NCBI RefSeq assembly: GCF_036850765.1
Contig: NC_089501.1
Coordinates: forward strand, 16,406,997 to 16,470,996
From: Saccopteryx bilineata
Taxonomy: Eukaryota > Chordata > Mammalia > Chiroptera > Emballonuridae
Direction of reading: 5' to 3'
DNA: 64,000 nt
The notes under the pieces were generated by a model. It ran no database searches, was not told where the DNA came from, and saw only the letters and a list, made by a program, of their open reading frames with translations. Shown here piece by piece: positions 55,806 through 64,000 of the stretch (within the stretch, counting starts at the first letter, position 1; the number at the start of each line of letters is the position of its first letter). The position numbers were made by a program, and so were the translations under genes.

Positions 55806-56003
55806 TGTTTTTTTTGTGTGTATATATATATATATATATTTTTTTAATTTAGGATTTTAATTTGTGTTTACATAGATTCAAGTGTCCCACTGAATATATC
55901 TCCCTCCATGCCCTTATTCCCCCTCAGTCCCCTCTATACCTCTGCCCCCCAATACCTCCCCTACTTCCCTCCAGGATTTGCTGTCCTGTTCTCTATAATG
56001 CTG

Positions 56004-56056
<53 letters not shown>

Positions 56057-57978
56057 CATTAATCTCTTTCCCTTCTCTGATTTTATTTTCTCTTTTACTT
56101 TCCCTCTGACCACGTTCCCTCTGGTCCCTTTGATCCCACCTCTGCCTCTGTTCCATTGCTCAGTTCATATTGTTCATTGGATTCCTCAAATGAGTGAGGT
56201 CATATGGTATTTTCTTTTTCTACCTGGCTTACTTCACTTAGCATAATAGTTTCCAGGTCCATCCATGTTGTCGCAAAAGGTAAGATTTCCTTCTTTTTCA
56301 TGGCCGCATAGAATTCTATTTTGTATATGTAACACCACTTTTTAATCCACTCATCCATTGACACACACTTGGGCTGTTTCCTGATCATGGCTACTGTAAA
56401 CAATGCTGCAATAAACATGGGAGTGCATTTCTTCTTTTGAATCAGTGATTTAGTATTCATAAGATATATTCCTAAAAGTGGGATGGCTGGGTCAAAGGGC
56501 AGTTCCATTTTAATTTTTTTGAGGAAGCTACATACTGTTTTCCACAGTGGCTGTACCAGTCCGCATTCCCATCAGCAGAGCAGAAAGGTTCCCTTTTCTC
56601 CACACCCTCTCCAGCACTTATTATGTGTTGTTTTGTTAATGAGTGCCATTCTGACAGGTGTGAGGTGGTATCTCATTGTGGTTTTAATTTGCATTTCTCT
56701 TATGATTAGTGATGTTGAACATTCTTTTATCTGCCTATTGGCCATCTGTATATCCTCTTTGAAGAAGTGTCTATTAGTTTCTTTTGCCCATTTTTTGATT
56801 GGATTGTTTATCTTCCTGGTGTTGAGTTTTACAAGTTTTTAATAAATTTTGGTTATTAACCCCTTATCAGATGTATTGGCAAATATATTCTCCCATTGTG
56901 TGGGTTGTCTTTTTATTTTGTTAATGGTATCTTTTGCTGTGCAAAAGCTTTTAGTTTGATATAGTCCCATTTGTTCATCTTGTCCTTTATTTCACTTGCC
57001 CATGGAGATAAATCAGCAAAAATATTGCTACGAGAGATATCAGAGAGTTTACTGCCTATGTTTTTTTCCAAGATGTTTATGGTTTTCACGACTTATATTT
57101 AAGTCTTTTATCCATTTTGAGTTTACTTTTGTGAATGGTTTAAGTTGGTGATCCAGTTTCATTTTTTTGCAAGTACCTGTCCAATTTTCCCAACACCATT
57201 TGTTAAAAAGATTGTCTTTACTCCATTGTATGCTCTTACCTCCTTTGCCAAATATCAATTGTCCATCTAGGTGTGGGTTTGTTCCTGGGTATTCTGTTCT
57301 GTTCCATTGATCTGTATGCCTGTTCTTATGCCACTACCAAGCTGTTTTGAGTATAACTTGATATCAGGAAATGAGATACTCCCCACTTTATATTTGTTTT
57401 TTAGGATTGCTGAAGATATTTGTGTTCTTTTTTGGTTCCATATAAATTTTTGGAATATTTGTTCTATGTCTTTGAAGTATTTCATGGTTATTTTAATAGG
57501 AACTGCATTGAATTTATAGATTGCTTTGGGTAATATAGACATTTTAATTATGTTTATTCTCTCTAACCATGAACATGGTATATGCTTCCATTTGTTTGTA
57601 TCTTTCTTGATTTCCTTTAACAATGTTTTATAATTTTCCGAGTACAAGTCTTTAACCTCTTTGGTTAAATTTACTCCTAGTTACTTTTTTTATTTGATGC
57701 AATAGTGAATGTGATTTTCTTAATTTCTCTTTCAGACATTTTATTGTTGGTATATAAAAATGCCACTGATTTCTGAATATTGATTTTATATCCTGCCATC
57801 TTGCTGAATTTATTTATCAGGTCCATTAGTTTTTTGACTGAGACTTTAGGGTTTTCTATATACAGTATCATTTCATCAGCAAATAATGATAGTTTTACTT
57901 CTTCTTTTCCAATTTGTATGCTTTTTATCCCTTCTTCTTGTCTGATTGCTGTGGCTAGGACTTTCAGAACTATGTTGA
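55806..57978 (-). mobile_element. 5'-truncated L1 (older subfamily)
   Basis: Minus-strand L1 from inside the reverse transcriptase to the 3' end. Frames: 58039-57677 ([36 protein letters not shown]; its first codons are from the neighbouring element), 57647-57267 ([19 protein letters not shown]), 57258-57049 and 56508-56200 ([33 protein letters not shown]). The active-site motif reads FADE instead of FADD. The 3' UTR has a (TA)n expansion at about 56006-56052. It ends head-to-head against a plus-strand L1 5' end at 57978-57981. No target duplication found. Confidence 0.9.
56006..56052. repeat. (TA)n microsatellite in an L1 3' UTR
   Basis: More than 20 TA units. A second short TA run lies at about 55818-55840, near the A-tail side. 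Confidence 0.95.
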
Positions 57979-59605
57979 AGGGGGCAGAAAGATGGCAATG
58001 GAGTAGGTAGACGTACTGAATTCCACTTCCCAGAACCAAAGTGAATTACAACTTAATTTTAAGAACCATCATCAGGAAAAACAACTTTGGACTAAACTAA
58101 GAGGACTCTTTAACCAAGTAACACTAAAGAAGCCACACCAAGATGGGTAGTAAAAGCAGAAACATGGAGAGGGCTGCCCAGCTCCCGGGAGTGAATGGCA
58201 ACCCAGAGAGAATCGTATGGTGGAAAATTAGTTTAGCAGAGAGGGGAAGGTCCTGGGCTGCAGTAACAAAGCCCCAGCCTGCAGCCTCAGAGCCTAGAAG
58301 AAGCATATGTATAGTATGTAGCTGCGAAACAAATGTTTGTGAGAAAGAGACAGATTTCTCAGACCCGGGATTCTTCTTAAAGGGACTGTACAGAAAACCT
58401 CTTTCACAACCACTCACCTGGGACTCTGGGAGACTGGGAGATTTGAGAGGACCAGAGTAGCAGGAAGAGAGTATAATCTAGGAGGCACAGGGAGAAACAC
58501 TTTGAGGGACAGCCTCCCTAACCCCTGGGCTGAGTAACCCCTTAAATCTAAAGTGAATATTTTCCTTAGAACCAGCAATAACAACAAAGGGAAACAGGAC
58601 ACCAGCCAAACATGTACTCCTGCAGCACTCACAGCAGAGTCACTTGGTAGAAGGGAGCTATCATGAATGCACTATTGAGTGCTAAGGTCTAAGCTGCATC
58701 ACCCCCACCCACACTGCTGAGGACTTGATGGAGGGCAGGTGGCAATAGGACGTGAAGCATGGTCCCCTCAGTGGGGGCAGAAGCTAGGCTGGCTATGACT
58801 GAGGCCCAGCATTAGCTCAGTCCCAACTGGCGGGGGCGAAAGGGGCGCATGAAAGCAGTCTGACCCAACTGCAGCCAGGTGAGCAAGAGCAGTCCCGCCT
58901 GCAATCCCTCCCACAGAGGATAGGCAAAAGCCGAGGAACTGCAGAGACCTGCGCTGGAGCACAGGTGCACAGGCCCACCCCTGCATCCAGGGCTTGCAGG
59001 CTGCATGTGTGAGTGCAGTCCCCCCTCTGGGGGAGAGGTGAAAGCCAGAAAACAGGCAGAGACCCACAGCTGAGTACTGCCATGCAGCCTGTCCCATAGA
59101 GCCAGTGCTTGTGGCCAGGTGTGCATGAGTGCAGCCCTGCATGTGGGGGAGAGGCGAAAGCTGGGGTACAGGCAGAGACTGCTGGCTGAGCATAGGTGTG
59201 CAGCCCCACCTGCAGTGCTGAGGCTTGTGGCCCTGGCACAGCACACAGCCCCTCCCGCAGGGGTGCATGAAGGCTGAGGCTAGCCAGGTGTTGTACACCC
59301 AGCATGTGAACACAGCCCCATCTATGGAGGAGAGGTGAAAACCACAGCCACTGCCTCAGCGGTGGTCACCAGCAATGCCCATACTCAAACACCTGAGGCA
59401 GTGGCAGAGGGGGTGGTGGACCTGCAGACAGACCACACCTAGATAATACAAGGGCCACATCCATTAGACTCCAGTGGCCATACCCTTCTTATACACAGAC
59501 AAATGAGAAGGCAAAGAAATGCAACCCAAATGACTCAAGAGAAATCCCCAGAAAAGGCCTTGAATTAGTTAGATATAACCAAATTACTGGATACAGAGTT
59601 TAAAA
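57979..59605 (+). promoter_or_regulatory. L1 5' UTR with tandem ~116-bp units
   Basis: The first part reads like known mammalian L1 5' UTRs ('AGTGAATTACAACTTAATTT', GAACCATCATCAGGAAAAAC, 'GGGCTGCCCAGCTCCCGGGA'). The part 58700-59400 is GC-rich and repeats a unit containing GAGAGGTGAAAGCC...CAGGCAGAGAC...GTGCAGCC at about 58916, 59033, 59149 and, more weakly, 59262 and 59330. Three overlapping minus-strand frames of 144-181 codons here are by-products of the GC content. Confidence 0.75.
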
Positions 59606-59607
59606 TA

Positions 59608-59841
59608 ATGACTGTTAGGATGCTCAAAGATCTTAAAACAACAAAAAATGGACATGGACATAAGAAATGCCTAAATAAAGAGATAGCAAGTATAAAAAAG
59701 GACATTGAAAAAATAGAAAAGAATCAGTCAGAAATGACAAATACAATATCAGAAATGAAGACCACAAAGGAAGTAATTAAAAGCAGGATGGATGAAGCTG
59801 AAAAGAATGTAGCAAAAAAGGAATACAGCTTTAAAGAATAA
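59608..59841 (+). pseudogene. L1 ORF1 N-terminal fragment
   Basis: A 77-codon frame with coiled-coil wording (KKDIEKIEKNQSEMTNTISE, MDEAEKNVAKKEYSFKE). Its end runs into what is inter-ORF sequence in the related copy at 62304-62350, so RRM and C-terminal domains were lost by deletion. Confidence 0.8.
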
Positions 59842-61835
59842 AATGGCAATAAACAACTACATATCAGTAATAACTTTAAATGTAAATAGATTAAATTATT
59901 CAATCAAAAGACATAGGATAGATGTGTGGATAAGAAAACAGGATCCATACATACGCTGTCTACAAGAGACACAGCTTAAAACAAAAGATGCACGTAGACT
60001 GAAGGTAAAAGGATGAAAAAAATATTTCATGCAAATGGAAATGTAAAAAGCTGGGGTAGCAATACTTATATCAGACAAAATGGACTTTAAAATAAAGGCT
60101 ATAGTAAGATAAAGAAGGTCACTACATAATGATAAAGAGGGAAATCCAACAGGAAGGTATAACCATTATAAATATCTATGTACCTAATATAGGAGCACCT
60201 AAATATATAAAGCATACTTTGATGGACATAAAGGTTGTGATCAACAGCAATACTATAATAGTAGGGGATATCAATACCCAACTAACATCACTAGATAGAT
60301 CCTCAAGAAAGAAAATTAACAAAGAAACAGCAGACTTAAAGGACACACTAGATCAACTCAATTTAATAGATATCTTCAGAACCTTTCACCTAAAGCAGCA
60401 GAATATACATTCTTTTCAAGTGCTCATGGTACATTCTCTAGGACAGACCACACGTTAGGGCACAAAAGTGGTCTCAACCAATTTAAGAAGATTGGAATCA
60501 TATCAAGCATTTTCTCTGATCACAATGGCATGAAACTAGAAATTAACCACAACAGAAAAACTGAAAAATACTCAAACACTTGGAAACTAAATAGCAAGTT
60601 ATTAAATAATGAATGGGTTAACAATAAGATTAATGAAGAAATAAAAAATTCTTAGAAATAAATGACAATGAGCATACAACAACTCAAAATTATGGAACAC
60701 AGCAAAAGCAGTACTGAGAGGGAAGTTCACAGCATTACAGACATACCTTAAGAAGCTAGAAAAAGCTCAAATAAACAACTTAGCCCTGCATCTAAAAGAA
60801 CTAGAAAAAGAATAGTAAGTAAAGCCCAGAGGTAGTAGAAGGAAGGAAATAATAAGGATCAGAGTGGAAATAAATAATATATAGGCTAAAGAAACAATAC
60901 AGAATATCATTGAACTAATAAGCAATTATAGTAAGGTTGTAGCACACAAAGTTAATATACAAAAATTATTTCTTGCCTATATACCAGGGATGAAGAAGTG
61001 AAATTTAAACCTCAAACCACGATTTCATTTACATTAGCATCCCCCAAAAAGAAATAGTTAAAAATCTAACAAAACATATAAGGGATTTGTACAAGGAAAA
61101 CTACAAAACTCTGATGAAGAACTAAATAAATGAAAGAAATGAAAAGATATTCAATGCAATCCAAATAAAAATGCCAGAAATTTATTTTATGACTATTAAC
61201 AAACTGATTTTAAAGTTGCTCAAAAGACTTCAAATAGTCAAAGTAATATTGAAGGAGAAGATCAAAGTCAGAGGATTGACACTTCCCAATACAAGACTTG
61301 CTATTTAACTACAATAATCAATAGTGTTTTATTGGCAAAAGAATAGACAAAGAGATTAATTGATGAGAACACAGGCCTAGAAATAGACCCACATAGGTTG
61401 TCAGTTGACTGTTGACAAAGAAGCAAATGCAATAGAATGAAATAAATATAGTCTATTCAACATATGGTGCTGGAACAACTGAAACTCCATATGCAAAATA
61501 ACAAATCTGGACACAGACCTTATATCCTTTACAAAAACTAACTCAAAGTGCATCACAGAGATAAATGTAAAATGTAATATTATAAACTCAGAAAAAATAA
61601 TATAGTACAAAATCTAGATAAGCTTGAGTATTGTGATGACTTTTAGATACAACAACAAAGGTATGACCCATGAAATAAATAATTGATAAACTGGACTCCA
61701 TTAAAATTAAAAACTTCTGCTCTGTGAAAGACAATGTCAAAATGAAAAGACAAGCTATTGACTGGAAAAAAATATTTGCCAAAGATCCATCTGATAGAGA
61801 ACTGTTATTCAAAATATATGTACAAACAACTCTTA
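59842..61835 (+). pseudogene. L1 ORF2 remnant
   Basis: Begins at ATGGCAATAAACAACTACAT (59842). The endonuclease motifs SVITLNVNRLN, CLQETQ, NIYVPNIGAPKYIK, VGDINTQLTSLDRSS and SDHNGMKLEI can be read across shifts and a TGA (about 60014). After about 60650 only scattered segments of the polymerase and C-terminal region remain (for example SKVVAHKVNIQK and the region before KITNLDTDL). Confidence 0.82.
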
Positions 61836-62795
61836 AAACTCTGAGGATCGAATCAAGGAGTTAGAGGTCAAGATAAATGAGGGCCATAACCTTTAGTAAA
61901 TTGATGCAGGAAAAAGTTATAAAAGCACAGAAAATTCCATTAAAGAGAAACCAAAAAAAATCTACACCAAGACACATCATAATTAAAATACCAAAGCTAA
62001 GCGATAAAGAGAAAATATTAAAAACTGCAAGAGAAAAAAAAAGTTATCACCTACAAAGGAGCCCCCATAAGGATGACATCTGACTTCTCAACAGAAACAC
62101 TTGAGGCCAGAAGGGAATGGCAAGAAATATTCAAAGTAATGCAGAACAAGAACCTACAACCAAGACTACTTTATCCAGCAAGGCTATCGTTTAAAATCGA
62201 AGGAGAAATAAAAAGCTTCCCAGACAAAAAACAACTCAAGGAATTCATTACAACCAAACCAATGCTGCAGGAAATGTTAAAGGGCCTGTTGTAAACAGAT
62301 CAAAATGGGAAAAGAATACAGCAAAAAAAGGAATACACCTTTAAAGAAGAAAATGGCAATAAACAACTACATATCAATAATAACCTTAAATGTAAATGGA
62401 TTAAATAATTCAATCAAAAGACATAGGGTAGCTGTGTGGATAAGAAAACAGGACCCATACATATGCTCTCTATAAGAGACACACCCCAAAACAAAAGATG
62501 CATATAGACTGAAGGTAAATGGATGAAAAAAAAATTTCATGCAAATGGAAATGAAAAGAAAAACTGGGGTAGCAATACTTACATCAGAAAAATGGACTTT
62601 AAAACAAAGGCTATAGTAAGAGATAAAGAAGATCACTACATAATGATAAAGGAAATAATCCAATAGGAAGATATAACCATTATAAATATCTATGCACCTA
62701 ATACAGGAGCATCTAAATATATAAAGCAGACTTTGGTGGATTATAAAGGGCAAGATCAATAGCAATACTATAATAGTAGGGGATTTCAATACATT
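61836..62795 (+). mobile_element. Second L1 fragment: ORF1 end plus ORF2 start
   Basis: Starts in ORF1 (EDRIKELEVKINEG), continues at 61877-62083 and 62073-62294 with the ORF1 C-terminal domain (TPRHIIIKIPKLSDKEKILK, MTSDFSTETLEARREWQEIF, YPARLSFKIEGEIKSF), then the inter-ORF segment and ORF2 from ATG 62351 through the endonuclease to the GDFNT motif, where it stops abruptly at 62795. The ORF2 part repeats 59842-60290 almost collinearly. Confidence 0.85.
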
Positions 62796-63057
62796 CTTAG
62801 TAAGATTTAGTAAATTTGGCAGGTCCTGGCACAAATGTGTTAAGTTTTTTAATTCTTGTGTTTATAAGAAACATGAGCCTGATGTGTCCTAGCTATTTCT
62901 TCAATGTTTGGGCATATATTTGAAAGGCAAACTCTCATTTCCTCATCAATACATTGAAGAATTTCTCTCTTTTTACTCTTAATTGTGTTGAGGGTGGAAA
63001 TCCTAATTCACATACATAGGATGTTGAAAGTTGTAGAAAAATGTTCAAAGCTTTTTT
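62796..63057. other. Unassigned intergenic DNA
   Basis: No gene. Not recognised as L1 continuation; origin unknown. Confidence 0.4.
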
Positions 63058-63073
63058 AAATATTGCTACATAT

Positions 63074-63291
63074 GGCCTGACCTGTGGTGGCGCAGTGGAT
63101 AAAGCGTCGACCTGGAAATGCTGAGGTCGCCGGTTCAAAACCCTGGGCTTGCCTGTCCAAGGCACATATGGGAGTTGATGCTTCCTGCTCCTCCCCCTGT
63201 TCTTTCTCTATCTATCCCTCTCTCTCTCTCTCTCTTTAATAAAAATGAATAAATAAAATCTAAAAAAGTAAATAAATAAAAAATTAAAAAA
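63074..63291 (+). mobile_element. Type 2 tRNA-derived SINE
   Basis: Head GCCTGACCTGTGGTGGCGCA, B-box GGTTCAAAACC, CT-rich body and an A-rich tail with AATAAATAAA. A perfect 16-bp duplication AAATATTGCTACATAT is at 63058-63073 and 63292-63307. Recent. Confidence 0.96.
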
Positions 63292-63307
63292 AAATATTGC
63301 TACATAT

Positions 63308-64000
63308 TCTACTTTTTATATAAATCCAAAAAGCCTTCAAGAGAATTCCTTATGTTTAATCATTAATCCACGATCAGTGGATATAGCTACCAGTTCTTCT
63401 GTTAACATGTTAAACCAAAATCACTTGAAGCTTCCATGAATGGGTTTCTAATCCAATCATATTATTCAGTGTTAAGTGATGGAAAATGCTATAAATTAAA
63501 TTCTGCCCGTCAGCCTTCAAGTCCTATTTATTTACCCTTAACTTTTGCTCACTTCCAGAATCGGATTCTTCAATATCATTCTTCTTTTTGAGAAATATAT
63601 CCATTTTATTTGGGTGTATTTATCTAAAAATAATATAATGATGTATTAATAATAAATATAATAATGATGGTTAACAAAAAGAGCAGTATTTCCATAATGA
63701 AATGGTATAATAGAGTAACTATATTTATTTTATATCTGGGCACATGTCGTGAACCAACACAGCTGGTAATTCCAGGTCCCGAGTGGGAATGGTGTGGAAT
63801 TAAGAAAATATGTGGAATTAAGAAAATATGGGATTGGGAGGGTTCTGTAATTGCTGCTGGCAAGAACAAAACTTGCCCCCAAACCACATCTTGCTTTATT
63901 TATAGGATAAAGTGAGGCCATTAGCAAATCTTAATTTTACACCAAACAAAGAATAGAAGAAACTTGCCTCCAGTCTTTCTGGTTAACATGGGGGGTTGTA
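63308..64000. other. Unassigned DNA at window end
   Basis: No gene. An exact 18-bp tandem duplication TGTGGAATTAAGAAAATA lies at 63793-63810 and 63811-63828. The end segment (about 63730-64000) is less AT-rich and may be the edge of a repeat that continues outside the window. Confidence 0.4.

Larger units (their letters stand above)
57979..61835 (+). mobile_element. L1 with 5' UTR, internally deleted and decayed
   Basis: Plus-strand L1 beginning GGGGCAGAAAGATGGCAATG, with an AAGATGGC YY1-like motif at the 5' end. The parts are a 5' UTR to about 59605 with GC-rich repeated units, the start of ORF1 (59608-59841), then directly the start of ORF2 (from about 59842), and a decaying ORF2 through the endonuclease (60129-60458), part of the reverse transcriptase and the C-terminal half to about 61835. 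ORF1's RRM and C-terminal domain are missing, and stops are frequent in ORF2. Clearly dead. Confidence 0.88.

Noticed and set aside
58768..59313. Three overlapping minus-strand frames of 144-181 codons, Cys/His/Pro-rich
   Set aside because: They lie in the GC-rich repeated part of an L1 5' UTR. Openness in all three frames reflects low stop content, and no domain is recognisable.
55806..62795. Single twin-primed L1 spanning the head-to-head joint
   Set aside because: The inverted half starts at the true L1 5' end but also contains C-terminal ORF2 sequence and a second ORF1/ORF2 start, and no shared TSD was found. Two or more elements are required.

Overview
The window is AT-rich mammalian intergenic DNA. 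I found no host protein-coding gene, and nothing microbial: no operons, CRISPR array or bacterial signals. The interspersed repeats point to a bat. Three tRNA-derived SINE types recur. Type 1 is VES-like, about 350-390 bp, with a GCCCTGGCC head. Type 2 is about 210 bp, with head CCTGACCTGTGGTGGCGCAG and a pyrimidine-rich tail. Type 3 is about 300-370 bp, with head GGTGGTGGCACAGTGG and internal modules. This mixture, with hAT-type MITEs and young L1s, fits Chiroptera, probably a yinpterochiropteran 'microbat' such as a horseshoe bat. The family-level assignment is from memory of bat repeats and is less certain.

Layout. 1-12 kb: mostly unassigned AT-rich DNA with ancient L1 remnants, a hAT-like MITE (3960-4342), a MIR, a SINE of each type and a MaLR-like LTR. 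12-20 kb: a young 5'-truncated L1 (12075-13469), a retrocopy of a variant U1 snRNA (14262-14424), MIR and L2 remnants, and two hAT MITEs. 20.7-29.3 kb: a nearly full-length L1 on the minus strand (21305-26979) with a perfect 17-bp target-site duplication (TSD), an intact ORF1 and a broken ORF2. It lies inside a much older L1, and a Tigger/MER2-like element sits inside another old L1. 29-41 kb: one long ancient L1 on the minus strand split by a VES SINE, then a SINE cluster (36.1-37.4 kb) and more old L1 pieces. 41-48.9 kb: VES SINEs in opposing orientation, a twin-primed (5'-inverted) L1 at 44554-46494 and another L1 3' fragment. 49-55 kb: a second copy of one hAT MITE, an MLT1-like LTR swollen by a GAAA microsatellite, and an L1/HAL1 ORF1 remnant. 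55.8-62.8 kb: a composite L1 region with a head-to-head joint, a 5' UTR holding repeats of about 116 bp, an ORF1-to-ORF2 deletion and a second copy of the ORF2 head. 62.8-64 kb: a type 2 SINE and unassigned sequence.

How the parts relate. Most events are explained by L1 machinery acting on its own RNA, on SINE RNAs and on U1 RNA, as shown by A-tails and 10-18 bp TSDs. Separate, older cut-and-paste activity (hAT with about 8-bp duplications, Tigger) is also present. I do not see a new multi-gene system. The most interesting signals are the variant U1 copy with compensatory stem changes, the promoter and inter-ORF organisation of the young L1, the seamless twin-primed L1, and the 5' UTR tandem repeats.
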